A stretch of DNA of 64,000 nucleotides from Streptomyces sp. cf386 (GTDB taxonomy: Bacteria > Actinomycetota > Actinomycetes > Streptomycetales > Streptomycetaceae), in the NCBI RefSeq assembly GCF_900103585.1, contig NZ_FNHV01000005.1:434001-498000 (forward strand), given 5' to 3'. The notes below the pieces were generated by a model. It searched no databases, was not told the DNA's origin, and worked only from the letters and a program-made list of their open reading frames with translations. Position numbers and translations under genes: made by a program. Below, one piece after another: positions 35,000 to 44,654 of this stretch (position 1 is its first letter; each line of letters starts with the position of its first letter).

Positions 35000-36289
35000 A
35001 TGCCTGTTGACAAGCTTCAGATGTCCCGCAGAGGTTTCCTCGGCCTGGGCGCCGCGGCCGGAGTCATCACCCTCACCGCCTGCGGAACCTCCAGCGGCGG
35101 TTCCAGTGCCGGCCCGCTCGTGATGACGGTGTGGGGCGGCGACCCCGATCGCAAGACGTACCAGGCGCGCATCGACCTGCTGGTGAAGAAGCACCCGGAC
35201 CTGAAGGTCAAGCTCCAGCTGATCCCGGGCGACTCGTACCCGCAGAAGGTGCAGACGATGATCGCCGGCGGCACCGGGCCGGACATCATGCAGGTCGCCG
35301 AGAGCGTCAACACGTACTCCAGCAAGAGCCAGTTGCTGCCGCTCGACGACCTGGCCAAGAAGGCGGGCCTCGACCCCGAGCAGCGGTTCGGCCCGGTCGG
35401 CTCCCTCTACACGTACCAGGACAAGCTCTATGCGATCCCGGACCGCTCCGGCGCGGTCACCGTGTTCTACAACAAGGACATGTTCGACAAGAAGGGCATC
35501 AAGGCCCCCACCGCGGACTGGACTTGGGACGATGCCCTCGACGCGTTCAAGGAGCTGACGGTCCCCGGCAAGGTGTGGGGATACAGCGGTGCCGAGTGGT
35601 TTCCGCAGTGGTGGAGCCTCGCGTACCAGAACGGCGGCACCATCATCGACGCGAACGGTCGGCCCGCCGTCGACAGCGATGAGGTGGTCGAGGCGCTCCA
35701 GTGGGCGGGCGACCTGGTCTTCAAGCACAAGGTGGTACCGAGCAAGGCGGACTACGCCGACATGGGCCCCGACATCGGCGGCGACCAGGCGTTCCCCAAC
35801 CAGAAGGTCGCCACCCACGCCAACGGCTTCTGGGTCATGTCGGGTCTGACGAAGGCGGCGTTCGCCTGGGACATCGCGCCGATGTGGCGCGGCAAGAAGC
35901 AGGCCGTGTCGGCGTTCGGCAGCGGCCTGGCGATCTCCCGTACCTCCAAGCAGCGCGACAACGCCTTCAAGGCGATCGACTTCCTCACCTCCCCCGAGGC
36001 ACAGACGGAGATCATCTCCTCCGGCCAGGACGTGCCGGCCAACCTGGAGGTGCAGAAGAGCCAGGCGTTCCTCAAGCCGTCGTGGATGAAGACCCAGGTG
36101 AACATGGGGGTGTTCGCCGAGTCCAGCGAGTTCGTCTTCCGGGCGCCGTTCATCCCCGAGTGGAACGAGATGCAGGACGTGATCTCGAACGGCCTCGCCG
36201 ACTTCTGGCTCGGCAAGGAGCGCAGCGCCAAGAAGGCGCTGACCGCCGTGCAGAAGGACCTCGAGTCCCTCATCAAGTCCGCGGGATGA
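35000..36289 (+). CDS. Sugar ABC transporter substrate-binding lipoprotein
   Basis: The 429-residue family 1 extracellular binding protein begins with SRRGFLGLGAAAG, which resembles a Tat signal, followed by lipobox LTAC (Cys28). The mature protein shows the two-lobed MalE-type pattern (TVWGGDPDRKTYQ, GGTGPDIMQVAES, YAIPDRSGAVTVFYNKDMF, ANGFWVMSG). AGGGG precedes the ATG. It heads an operon with two permeases and a GH35 glycosidase, so the ligand is probably a galactose-containing oligosaccharide. An ATPase gene is absent; a shared MsiK-type ATPase is likely. Confidence 0.9.
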   Translation: MPVDKLQMSRRGFLGLGAAAGVITLTACGTSSGGSSAGPLVMTVWGGDPDRKTYQARIDLLVKKHPDLKVKLQLIPGDSYPQKVQTMIAGGTGPDIMQVAESVNTYSSKSQLLPLDDLAKKAGLDPEQRFGPVGSLYTYQDKLYAIPDRSGAVTVFYNKDMFDKKGIKAPTADWTWDDALDAFKELTVPGKVWGYSGAEWFPQWWSLAYQNGGTIIDANGRPAVDSDEVVEALQWAGDLVFKHKVVPSKADYADMGPDIGGDQAFPNQKVATHANGFWVMSGLTKAAFAWDIAPMWRGKKQAVSAFGSGLAISRTSKQRDNAFKAIDFLTSPEAQTEIISSGQDVPANLEVQKSQAFLKPSWMKTQVNMGVFAESSEFVFRAPFIPEWNEMQDVISNGLADFWLGKERSAKKALTAVQKDLESLIKSAG

Positions 36290-36295
36290 CCGGCG

Positions 36296-37273
36296 ATGGC
36301 GACCACGACGGCCACCGACTCCAAGGCCGCCCCGGCGGCCGCGCGGAAACCCGCGTCACCGAAGAGGCCGAAGCTCTCGAAGCGGCGGCGCCGTGAGGCG
36401 CTCTCCTTCTATCTGTTCGTCTCGCCGTGGGCGATCGGCTTCCTGGTGTTCCTGCTCGGGCCGATGATCGCGTCGATCTACTACTCCCTGACCGACTGGG
36501 ACTCGTTCACCCCTCCCCAGTGGGTCGGTTTCCAGAACTACGTCACTCTCCTCACCGACGACCCGACGTTCTGGAAGGCCCTGTGGCACACCCTCTACTA
36601 CGCCGCGATCTCCGTGCCGCTCGGCCTGGTGCTCGGGCTGTGGCTGGCGAACCTGCTCAACAAGCAGGTCAGGGCCCGCAAGCTGCTGCGCACCCTGATC
36701 TATCTGCCGACGCTGATCCCGCTGGTCGCCACCGCGATGATCTTCAGGATGGTGCTCGCGCCGAACGGCCCGCTCAACGACTTCCTCGGCCTGTTCGGCG
36801 TCTCGGGCCCGAACTGGCTGCTCGACGGACCCTGGGTCAAACCCGCCCTGATCCTGATGTCGGCGTGGGGCGCGGGCGCCGCGACCGTCCTGCTGCTCGC
36901 CGCGATGAAGGGCATCCCGCGTGAGCTGTACGAGGCGGCCGAGGTGGACGGCGCGAGCGCGATGCGGCAGTTCTGGAGCATCACGCTGCCGCATCTGACG
37001 CCCATCATCTTCTTCAACCTGATCATGGGTCTGATCAACGCGTTCCAGATCTTCTCGCAGGTCTACATCCTCATCCCGAAGGGCAAGAACCCCGCCGGCT
37101 ACGACGCGGCCCAGACCATGGTGCCGCTCCTGTTCGACCAGGCGTTCAGCTACTACCACATGGGCTACGCCTCGGCGATCTCCTGGCTGCTGTTCCTGGT
37201 GATCCTGGTGTTCACGGTGATCGCCTTCCGCACCACCCGGCGCTGGGTGTTCTACGAGACCGAGGTGAAGTGA
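36296..37273 (+). CDS. Sugar ABC transporter permease (MalF type)
   Basis: This 325-residue permease has a basic 40-residue cytoplasmic N-terminus and six membrane segments. The coupling helix signature appears as ELYEAAEVDGASAMRQFWSI, the EAA loop that docks on the ATPase. It starts 6 bp after the binding-protein stop and overlaps the next permease by one base (TGATG). Confidence 0.93.
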   Translation: MATTTATDSKAAPAAARKPASPKRPKLSKRRRREALSFYLFVSPWAIGFLVFLLGPMIASIYYSLTDWDSFTPPQWVGFQNYVTLLTDDPTFWKALWHTLYYAAISVPLGLVLGLWLANLLNKQVRARKLLRTLIYLPTLIPLVATAMIFRMVLAPNGPLNDFLGLFGVSGPNWLLDGPWVKPALILMSAWGAGAATVLLLAAMKGIPRELYEAAEVDGASAMRQFWSITLPHLTPIIFFNLIMGLINAFQIFSQVYILIPKGKNPAGYDAAQTMVPLLFDQAFSYYHMGYASAISWLLFLVILVFTVIAFRTTRRWVFYETEVK

Positions 37274-38169
37274 TGGCGACCCTGGCGACCCCCGTCAGCA
37301 AGAAACGCCAAGAGGCCCCTGCCGTACGGGCGTTCCGCGCGACCCCGTTCACCTACGGCACCCTTCTGATCGTCGCGGCGATCCTGACCACCCCGCTGGT
37401 CTTCGTCGGTTCGATCGCGCTGTCCAGCGACGCCACCGTGAACGCCGGCTCGTTCACGGTCATCCCGCGCGAGTTCCACTGGGAGAACTTCTCCCGGGTG
37501 TTCGGCACCGAGCTGCCGGTGGGCACCTTCCTGCTCAACTCGGTGCTCATCTCGCTGTTCTCGGTGGCGGGGCAGGTCCTCTCCAGCGGCCTGGTCGGCT
37601 ACGCCTTCGCCCGGCTGCGGGCGCCGGGCAAGAACACGATGTTCCTCGTCGTCATCGCGACGATGATGATCCCGACGCAGATCACGATGATCCCCCAGTT
37701 CATCCTCTTCCGGGACCTGGGCTGGGTGAACACCTTCCTGCCGCTGATCGTGCCGAACTTCTTCTCCAACGCCTTCAACGTCTTCCTGGTACGGCAGTTC
37801 GTCTCCCGGCTGCCCAGCGAGCTCGACGAGGCCGCGATGATGGACGGCCTGGGCTTCTTCGGCATCTACCGGCGGATCATGTTCCCGATGCTCAGGCCGG
37901 TCCTGATCGCCATCGGCATCTTCACCCTCACCCACACCTGGGGCGACTTCATGGGCCCCCTGATCTACCTCAACGACGAGTCGAAGATGCCGCTCGCGCT
38001 GGGCGTGCAGTACATCACCGCCACCTCTCAGGCAGGCCAGGCCCCGCCGTGGAACCTGGTGATGGTCGGGTCGATCCTGCTCGCGGTGCCAATGATCGTC
38101 GTCTACTACCTGGGCCAGAAGTACCTGTACGAAATGGACATCAGCGGCGGAAGCGCGGGAGTGAAGTGA
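37273..38169 (+). CDS. Sugar ABC transporter permease (MalG type)
   Basis: The 298-residue permease has six membrane segments, an extracellular loop after the first, and the EAA loop ELDEAAMMDGLGFFGIYRRI. It pairs with the preceding MalF-type subunit. ATG 37273 lies in the TGATG overlap. Its stop overlaps the GH35 gene start (GTGA), linking uptake to intracellular hydrolysis. Confidence 0.93.
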   Translation: MATLATPVSKKRQEAPAVRAFRATPFTYGTLLIVAAILTTPLVFVGSIALSSDATVNAGSFTVIPREFHWENFSRVFGTELPVGTFLLNSVLISLFSVAGQVLSSGLVGYAFARLRAPGKNTMFLVVIATMMIPTQITMIPQFILFRDLGWVNTFLPLIVPNFFSNAFNVFLVRQFVSRLPSELDEAAMMDGLGFFGIYRRIMFPMLRPVLIAIGIFTLTHTWGDFMGPLIYLNDESKMPLALGVQYITATSQAGQAPPWNLVMVGSILLAVPMIVVYYLGQKYLYEMDISGGSAGVK

Positions 38170-40733
38170 ACCGTACGGAGACCATCGAAGCCGTCCGCCT
38201 CGACAGCCGAGGCGTGTGGATCGACGGCCGGCCACGCACGCTGCTGTGCGCGTCGCTGTTCTACTTCCGCCTGCCCCGGGAGCAGTGGCGCGAGCGGCTC
38301 GCCCAGGTGCGGGCCTCCGGATACACCTGCGTCGACGTCTATCTCCCGTGGAACTTCCACGAGTTGGCACCCGGCCGCTGGTCCTTCGAGGGCCGCCGGG
38401 ATGTCGCCGCCTTCCTGGACCTCGCGCACGAGGAAGGCCTGTACGTCATCGCGCGGCCGGGCCCCTACATCTGCTCCGAGTGGGACGGCGGCGCTCTGCC
38501 CGCCTGGCTGGGCCTGGACCCGGAGTTGAGGGTCCGTCAGAACGAGCCGCGGTATCTGGAGCAGGTCACCGCCTGGTTCGACCAGGTGCTGCCGCTGCTC
38601 GCCGAGCGCCAGTACCCGGCGAACGGCGCGGTCATCATGGTGCAGTTGGAGAACGAGCTGGACTTCTTCGACTGCGCGGACCGCACGGGCTATCTGACGG
38701 CCCTGCGCGAGGCGGCCCTCGGTCACGGCATCACCGTCCCGCTGATCGCCTGCTCAGGGCAGGGCGACCTCGCGGGCGCCACCGGCGATGCCGACGGTGT
38801 CGTACCGGCCTGCAACTTCTACCCGGACGACGACTCCCCGGACATCGAGGCCGAGGTGCGCCGCTATGCCGGGCTGGTCGCCGAGCGCGGGGTGCCGCTG
38901 CTGGTCACCGAGACCAACCGGCGCCATCGGACGCTACGGCGGCTGCTGGCGAGCGGCGCCAAGCTGATCGCGCCGTATCTCCAGTCGTCCGGCTGGAACT
39001 TCGGGTACACCCCGTCGACCGGCAACTGGGGCCGCCCCGGGAACTTCATGAGCCACGGCTACGACTTCGGCGGCTACGTCACGTCGACCGGCGTGGAGCG
39101 TCCGGAGTTCGCCGAGGCGCAGGTCTTCGCGCGGGTCGTCGAGGTGTGGGGCGACCGACTGGCACTTGCCGTGCCGGGCGCCCCGGACACCGAGGTGGAC
39201 TGCGACTTCCCCACGAGCTCGGCGCTCGGGACGCTCGACCTTCCCGAGGGCGGCCGACTGGTGGCCGTACCGCATCTCGGAACGGAGCCCGGTACGGCGG
39301 CCGTTCGGGGGGTGCCGGTCACGGTCGCACCGGGTTCGTGTCCCCTGATGGCGGTGGACGTGCCGCTGCGGCCCTGGGGCATGGACGCGACGCTGACACT
39401 CGCCTCGGCGGATCTCGTGGCGGCGGCGGACGGGGGGCTGGTGTTCTCCTCCGATGTGCCGGTCACCGTCGTACTGGACGGGACACGGGCCGAGATCCCG
39501 GTGTCCGAGCGGCGGACCGTGGCGGGAGTGACGCTCGTCGTGCTGCCATCGGCGGACGCGGCACGCCTGCGCGCGGTCGACCCCGACGGCTCGCTGCGCC
39601 TGGCCGATGCCCCGCACCGGCCCGACCAGCCCGCGCCGACCGCCGTACTCAAGGCACGGCGGCGGACCGACATCCCGCCCGAGCAGCCCGCGGGCCGTCA
39701 CGACCTGCCGCCGACGCTGGAGTCGCTGGGGGTGTACCGGGGACGTGGCGTCTACCGGACCACCACGGACCTGACGGACGTCGACGAGCTGCTGCTCACC
39801 GGCGCGGCGGACATCGTCGATCTGTCCGTCGCGGGCAGGACGCATCCGCCGATCGCCGGTTTCGGCGCGGCGCGGCGCGTCGACGTACGGGAGGTGACGG
39901 GCGGCGTCGCGATCGAGGCCGTCGTGGAGATCTGGGGCCACGCCAACTTCGACGACGCCCGCCTGCCCGCGCTCCGCCTCGGCGCCCTGCGCGGCCTGGG
40001 CACTCTGTGGAAGGTGCGCGAGACGACGGACGTCTCGGCCCTGTGGACCGTGCACGGACATTGGGCAGGCGCCCCGGCGCCCACCCGGGTGCTCGGCGGC
40101 TGGAGCAGCACGCGCGTCGCGGTGCCGGTCACCTATATCCGTACGGTCCACTCCCCCACCCCGTCGGCGCTGCACCTGCGTGGTGTCGTCGAACCGCTGC
40201 GGGTGAGTGTGGACGGCGGCGCGCCGGAGACCGTCCACACCGAGAACCCGTGGGTGCTGCTGCCCGCCGGCACCCACCAGGTGTCGGCCACGCTGCCGCA
40301 CCATCCGAGCGGCCCCGGCCTGCGCGCCGAACTGCTCGCGCTCGATGCCGTACGGGACTGGTCGTGCGCGGTGCAGGACGACGAGTCGCTGACCGCGTTC
40401 GCCGACCGGTCCGGCCGCACGGAGGAGATACGCCTTCCGCTGGCGCTGAAGCCGGGAGAGGAGGCGTGGCTCGACGTCGACCTGCCGGCCGCCCCGTCTC
40501 CGGGAGGGCACCTCGTCCGGTTGGACGCCACGCAGGTCCGGGTGACCGGATGGGCCGGCGGAGAGTGCGTGGGACGCGTCTGGACCGGCGACCGGCCCGC
40601 CTTCTCGGGCGGGGACCCCGACGCTCTCTGGGTACCGCCGGGATGGCCGGGCCTGACCCTGTTCGTCCAGGGTATTGAGGGGCGGGACGCTCCGGAGATC
40701 CGTACGCTGTGGCTGGGGGAACCGACCGACTGA
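38166..40733 (+). CDS. Glycoside hydrolase family 35 beta-galactosidase-like enzyme
   Basis: The 855-residue protein opens with a GH35 TIM barrel: LFYFRLPREQW, YLPWNFHELAPG, VIARPGPYICSEWDGGALPAWL. The proton donor fits Glu164 in VQLENEL, and the likely nucleophile is Glu249 in LLVTETN, a less typical context than usual. The C-terminal 450 residues form beta-rich accessory domains. There is no signal peptide, so it acts in the cytoplasm on imported sugar. GTG 38166 overlaps the permease stop. Some GH35 enzymes cleave arabinogalactan or chitobiose-type sugars, so specificity is open. Confidence 0.85.
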   Translation: MNRTETIEAVRLDSRGVWIDGRPRTLLCASLFYFRLPREQWRERLAQVRASGYTCVDVYLPWNFHELAPGRWSFEGRRDVAAFLDLAHEEGLYVIARPGPYICSEWDGGALPAWLGLDPELRVRQNEPRYLEQVTAWFDQVLPLLAERQYPANGAVIMVQLENELDFFDCADRTGYLTALREAALGHGITVPLIACSGQGDLAGATGDADGVVPACNFYPDDDSPDIEAEVRRYAGLVAERGVPLLVTETNRRHRTLRRLLASGAKLIAPYLQSSGWNFGYTPSTGNWGRPGNFMSHGYDFGGYVTSTGVERPEFAEAQVFARVVEVWGDRLALAVPGAPDTEVDCDFPTSSALGTLDLPEGGRLVAVPHLGTEPGTAAVRGVPVTVAPGSCPLMAVDVPLRPWGMDATLTLASADLVAAADGGLVFSSDVPVTVVLDGTRAEIPVSERRTVAGVTLVVLPSADAARLRAVDPDGSLRLADAPHRPDQPAPTAVLKARRRTDIPPEQPAGRHDLPPTLESLGVYRGRGVYRTTTDLTDVDELLLTGAADIVDLSVAGRTHPPIAGFGAARRVDVREVTGGVAIEAVVEIWGHANFDDARLPALRLGALRGLGTLWKVRETTDVSALWTVHGHWAGAPAPTRVLGGWSSTRVAVPVTYIRTVHSPTPSALHLRGVVEPLRVSVDGGAPETVHTENPWVLLPAGTHQVSATLPHHPSGPGLRAELLALDAVRDWSCAVQDDESLTAFADRSGRTEEIRLPLALKPGEEAWLDVDLPAAPSPGGHLVRLDATQVRVTGWAGGECVGRVWTGDRPAFSGGDPDALWVPPGWPGLTLFVQGIEGRDAPEIRTLWLGEPTD

Positions 40734-40744
40734 GGGGGATACGG

Positions 40745-41998
40745 GTGGCCCGGCACACGGCCCGTGACCTGCGCAGCGAGAACCGGTTCGAGGTGCTGCA
40801 CGCGCTGTTCGACCTCGGGCCGTCCTCCCGCCAGGAACTCGCCCGGCACACGGGCCTCAGCCAGGCCACCGTCACGACGCTGGCCGGCGAGTTCCTGGCG
40901 GAGGGTGTGCTGCACATCGCCGCCGTGGAGCGCAACGCGGTGGGACGGCCGTACGAACGGCTCACGATCAACCCGGGCCGCGGCCGCATCGTCGGGGTCG
41001 ACGTCGCCGAGACCTACGTCGACGCCACGGTGTACGACCTCGCCCTCGACGTCCTGGGCCGCCACGAGGCCCCCCTCGACGAGGATCAGAACGACCAGGC
41101 GTACGTCGTCGACGGCATCGTCGGCGCGATCGAGGCGGCCCTGAAAGCGAGCGGTACCGGGCGCGACGGGATCGTGGGGGTCGGGGTCAGCATGCCGGGC
41201 CATGTCCAGCACGACTCCGGGGTCTCCGTCTTCGCGCCCAACTGGGACTGGCACGACGTCCACATCGAGGAACTGCTGGCCGAGAGGCTGCGGTTGCCGG
41301 TGTACGTCGACAATCCGCTCAAGGCGGCGATCCTGTCCGAGATGTGGTTCGGCGCCGGACGCGTCGTGGACAGCATGGCCGTGGTCAACATCGGGACCGG
41401 GGCCGGGGTCGGCCTCGCCATCGAGGGCTCGCTGATCCGGGGCATGACCAACAACGCCGGCGAGTGGGGACACACCCTGCTGATGCTGGACGGCCGCCCG
41501 TGCCGATGCGGTCGACGCGGCTGCGTGGAGGCGTACGTCGGCGCCCCTGGCTGGGAGGCGACCCTGGCCGAGATCGACCCGTCCCATCCGGCGCTGGGCC
41601 GGTCCGGGCAGCGGGACTTCGTCGAGGCCGTCGCCGCCGGCCTGGCCGCGGGGGACCCGGTGCTGCGGGAGCTCGTCCGGCGCTCGGGCCGCTGTCTCGC
41701 CGCGGCCCTCGGTGACCTCGTCAACCTCCTCAACGTCCCGAAGGTGACCCTGACCGGCTGGCTGCCGAAGGCACTGGCCGAGTGGCTCGTCCCCGCCGTA
41801 CGGGACGAACTCCCCCGCCATGTGCTGCCGGGTTCCCTGCCCGGCCTCACCGTCGAGGTGTCCGAGGTCCCCGGCAACGCCGTGTCCCTGGGCATGGCGA
41901 CCTTCACCCTGGAACAGTTCCTCACCCGCCTCGGCCTGGCCAGCCCCGCCCGAACCCGAGCGCAGGCGGGGGCCGAGGCCGCGCCGACGATCGGCTGA
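40745..41998 (+). CDS. ROK-family transcriptional repressor
   Basis: The 417-residue regulator has an N-terminal winged helix (RQELARHTGLSQATVTTLAGEF) and a ROK sugar-kinase-like domain: VGVDVAETYVDATVYDL, VNIGTGAGVGLAIEG, NNAGEWGHTLL and the zinc motif CRCGRRGCVEAY. GTG 40745 is preferred, since GAGGGGG precedes it and it lies 11 bp after the GH35 stop; a longer frame starting at 40709 overlaps that gene. It probably represses the operon from the palindrome at 34913 until the imported sugar binds. Confidence 0.9.
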   Translation: MARHTARDLRSENRFEVLHALFDLGPSSRQELARHTGLSQATVTTLAGEFLAEGVLHIAAVERNAVGRPYERLTINPGRGRIVGVDVAETYVDATVYDLALDVLGRHEAPLDEDQNDQAYVVDGIVGAIEAALKASGTGRDGIVGVGVSMPGHVQHDSGVSVFAPNWDWHDVHIEELLAERLRLPVYVDNPLKAAILSEMWFGAGRVVDSMAVVNIGTGAGVGLAIEGSLIRGMTNNAGEWGHTLLMLDGRPCRCGRRGCVEAYVGAPGWEATLAEIDPSHPALGRSGQRDFVEAVAAGLAAGDPVLRELVRRSGRCLAAALGDLVNLLNVPKVTLTGWLPKALAEWLVPAVRDELPRHVLPGSLPGLTVEVSEVPGNAVSLGMATFTLEQFLTRLGLASPARTRAQAGAEAAPTIG

Positions 41999-42034
41999 CG
42001 CACCTGAGCGAACCCTCTTTGGGACCATGGCTCT

Positions 42035-42628
42035 GTGGACGGAAATCCGGTCTTCGGCGGGGCCGAGCCGGTGGATGTGCTCGCGGTGGCGCCGACGGCC
42101 CGGACGGCGGTGGCGTGGCTGCCTCCGCATGAGCTCTGGCCGGCGATTCAGGACATCCGCTGGGAGCACGATCCGCAGGTACGACGGTGGCCGCCGCATG
42201 TGAATCTGCTGTTCGGCTTCGTACCGGAGGACGAGTTCGCGTGGGCGGTACCGCTGCTCTCCGCCGGGGCGGCGAGGAGCACGGCGTTCACGGCCCGTCT
42301 GACCGGTGTGCGGTACTTCCGGCACCGGCATTACGCCACAGTGTGGCTCGATCCGGCCGCGGCGGATCCGGCGCCGTGGGCCCGTCTCCACCGAGAACTG
42401 CATCTGCGGTTCCCGCTCTGCCGCGGGCGCGACGGCCGGTTCACCCCGCATCTGTCACTCGGCCGCACCCAGGACCCGGGGCGCCTGGCCGCCGAGTGCG
42501 CCGCCCGGCTCGGCACGCTGTCGGCGGCGGTCGAGGAGGTCGTCCTGCTCTCCCGACACGGCGAGGAGCCCATGCGGCCCCGGGCCGTGATCACCCTGGG
42601 GACGGGAGAGGTCCGCCGTCCGGACTGA
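42035..42628 (+). CDS. 2H phosphoesterase / 2'-5' RNA ligase-like protein
   Basis: This 197-residue protein has two H-x-(T/S/N)-x type motifs in the right places: PPHVNLLF near residue 53 and FTPHLSLGRT near residue 134, marking the 2H fold. Members hydrolyse or ligate 2'-5' linkages or cyclic phosphodiesters in RNA. The first motif has Asn in place of the usual Thr/Ser. The start is GTG 42035 or GTG 42071. It is an isolated gene of unknown role. Confidence 0.72.
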   Translation: MDGNPVFGGAEPVDVLAVAPTARTAVAWLPPHELWPAIQDIRWEHDPQVRRWPPHVNLLFGFVPEDEFAWAVPLLSAGAARSTAFTARLTGVRYFRHRHYATVWLDPAAADPAPWARLHRELHLRFPLCRGRDGRFTPHLSLGRTQDPGRLAAECAARLGTLSAAVEEVVLLSRHGEEPMRPRAVITLGTGEVRRPD

Positions 42629-42739
42629 CCCACGGCGCCGGACAGACCTTCCGCCGCGTGGCCCCAGCCGGCCCACGAACGACCGAGGCCACACATCAAG
42701 CGGAAGGGAACGGGGCCGCCGGCCCCGGGTGACTGCCTG

Positions 42740-43030
42740 TCAGCAGGTGCGGCCGACGTAGTAGGCACCCTGGATCTTGTCGGCGGAGCCCAGCCAGGTC
42801 TTGCCAGGGGCGACGCACCGCTCGTAGTCCGGGGCCAGGGCGACCTCGACCTTGATGACCACCCTTGAGCCGTCGGAGGTGCAGTGGTTGTAGAAGGCGT
42901 CGGCGCTGGTCTCGTAGAAGCCGCAGGGGTCGGCCGCCGCGGGGGTCGCGTGGGCGGTCAGGGCACCGAGGGACGTGAGCACGAGGGCGGCGGAACCGAG
43001 GGCGCCGGTCACCATACGACGAACACGCAA
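42740..43030 (-). CDS. Small secreted cysteine-containing protein
   Basis: The 96-residue protein has a Sec signal (MRVRRM, then an Ala/Leu core, cleavage near AAA at 31-33) and a compact mature domain with four cysteines (DPCGFYE, NHCTSDG, ERCVAPG, GRTC), probably two disulfides. It resembles small exported DUF6355-type proteins of Streptomyces, with no known function. It is monocistronic. Confidence 0.72.
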   Translation of the reverse strand: MRVRRMVTGALGSAALVLTSLGALTAHATPAAADPCGFYETSADAFYNHCTSDGSRVVIKVEVALAPDYERCVAPGKTWLGSADKIQGAYYVGRTC

Positions 43031-43350
43031 GAGGAACTCCTTGGGCAGTGGCGGACACCATGCCTGGACAGGCCTTTGTCCGCCGGTCGGTTGGATACCG
43101 GAACCAGGATCGCCAGGCCGCCCGGCGCGATTGATCGACTGACGTGCCGTTCACCTGGCGAATCGTTTGGCCTCTCCCTCGATGAGGTGATCGTGCCCGG
43201 TTCTCCACCCGCCCTTGAGCTGCTGGGTTTCCATCGGGTTCCCCAGTCACCGAAAAGTGCGTTCTTCCAGGTCAGCGCAGACTCTCCTACGGTTTCCAGG
43301 TAACGAGAGGTGACCAGGAACGTCCTGGTCCGAAGAAGGAGACGCGCAGC
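43031..43350. promoter_or_regulatory. Intergenic region with palindrome ahead of the RidA-like gene
   Basis: This 320-bp gap lies between divergent genes. ACCAGGA-ACG-TCCTGGT at 43313-43329 is a perfect 7-bp-arm inverted repeat ending 21 bp before the RidA-like ATG, where it could be an operator or a 5' RNA hairpin. GAAGAAGGAG then provides a ribosome-binding site. Nothing else recognisable was seen. Confidence 0.4.
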
Positions 43351-43758
43351 ATGGCCATCACCCTGGTGAACCCCGCCGGACTGCCGGAGGTCGACGCCTA
43401 TCGGCAGGTGTCGGTCGCGTCCGGCTCGAAGCTGGTCTTCATGGCCGGACAGGTCGCCTGGGACACCGACGGCGTCACGGTCGGCGAAGGCGACCTCGCC
43501 GCCCAGGTCGAGCAGTGCTACGTCAATGTCGCGACCGCCCTGGCCGGAGCCGGCGCGTCCTTCGACGACGTGGCGAAGCTGACCGTCTACGTCGTCGACT
43601 GGACCCCCGACAAGATGCCCCGGCTCATGGAGGGCATCGCCCGTGCGGGCAAGCGGCTGGGCGTCACGCCGGTGCCGCCCGCGACACTCATCGGCGTCGC
43701 CGCACTGGACGTACCGGAGCATCTGGTCGAGATGGAGGCCACGGCGGTGCTGGACTGA
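43351..43758 (+). CDS. RidA/YjgF-family imine deaminase
   Basis: The 135-residue single-domain protein has the family's layout: a YRQVSVASGSKLVFMAGQVAWD start, the central VEQCYVNVATALAGAGASFDDVAKLTVY region split by helices, and the C-terminal PPATLIGVAALDVP stretch. The usual R in the RxxA/E active-site region is not clear, so it may be a non-canonical subgroup. RidA proteins hydrolyse reactive enamine/imine intermediates from PLP enzymes. It is a stand-alone gene. Confidence 0.82.
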   Translation: MAITLVNPAGLPEVDAYRQVSVASGSKLVFMAGQVAWDTDGVTVGEGDLAAQVEQCYVNVATALAGAGASFDDVAKLTVYVVDWTPDKMPRLMEGIARAGKRLGVTPVPPATLIGVAALDVPEHLVEMEATAVLD

Positions 43759-43781
43759 CGCCGACTGGGGGGCTTCCTCAC

Positions 43782-44654
43782 CTACCGGGTCGGGCCGGTC
43801 ACAGATGCCGCTGGAAACGACAGCTCCCGTTCGGCGACCACCCGGAAAGGGCTCGGCGGGCGGCCCGTCACGCGCAGGACGGTGTCGGTGGTGCGGTCTT
43901 CGGCGTCCTCGGCGATGGCGCGGTCCATGTCGGCGAGCATGGTGGCGAACTCCCGCGGTATCACCGCGGCGAGCCGGTCGCGCAGGGCGTCGTAGGTCAG
44001 GTGGTGGTGGGTCACCGGGCGGCCGGTGACCTGCGTGAGGATCGCGGCGATGTCGTCGTGGCTGAGCGCCTGCGGCCCGGTCAGGATCAGGTCCGTGTTG
44101 GGGGCGCGGTCGTCGGTCAGGGCATGGACGGCGACGGCGGCGATGTCGTCGGCGTCGATGAATCCGACCCTTCCGGTTCCGGCCGCGGTCTCGATGACGC
44201 CGCGCTCTCGGATGCTGTCGGCATGGGTGTGCGTGCCGGTGAAGTTCTGCATGAACCACGAGGGCCGCAGGACCGCCCACTGGTCGAACAGGCCGGGCAG
44301 CGCCTGGTGCACCGCCCCCACCGCCGGGCCGCCCTCGGGGATCGCCGAGGAGCTGAGCAGTACCGCGCGCCGCACGCCGGCGGCGTGGGCCCGGTGGAGG
44401 AAGGGCACCATGACCGGGGCGGGCTCCGGATCTCCGACCGGCGGCACGAGGTAGACGCGGTCGACTCCGGTAAGGGCCTCGTCGAAGGTGGCGGGGTCGT
44501 ACCAGTCGAAGCGGACCCGTTCCGTGCCCGGCAGCGGGGTGGCTCGACGGCCGGCCGCCTTGACCCGGTGGCCCGCGGCGATCAGTTGTGCGGCGGTGCG
44601 ACGGCCCGTGGTGCCGGTGGCGCCGATGACCAGGGTGGTGCGGGTGGCGGTCAT
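43782..44654 (-). CDS. NmrA-like NAD(P)-binding oxidoreductase
   Basis: The 290-residue atypical short-chain dehydrogenase/NmrA protein has the Rossmann motif LVIGATGTTGRRTA at the N-terminus, GRRATPLPG giving the arginines that favour NADPH, and the Ser-rich strand AVLLSSSAIPEG. It lacks the classical YxxxK pair, so quinone reductase-like or redox-sensing roles are possible. Its start overlaps the stop of the SnoaL-like gene (ATGA). The pair is divergent from a TetR gene with twin operators. Confidence 0.83.
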   Translation of the reverse strand: MTATRTTLVIGATGTTGRRTAAQLIAAGHRVKAAGRRATPLPGTERVRFDWYDPATFDEALTGVDRVYLVPPVGDPEPAPVMVPFLHRAHAAGVRRAVLLSSSAIPEGGPAVGAVHQALPGLFDQWAVLRPSWFMQNFTGTHTHADSIRERGVIETAAGTGRVGFIDADDIAAVAVHALTDDRAPNTDLILTGPQALSHDDIAAILTQVTGRPVTHHHLTYDALRDRLAAVIPREFATMLADMDRAIAEDAEDRTTDTVLRVTGRPPSPFRVVAERELSFPAASVTGPTR

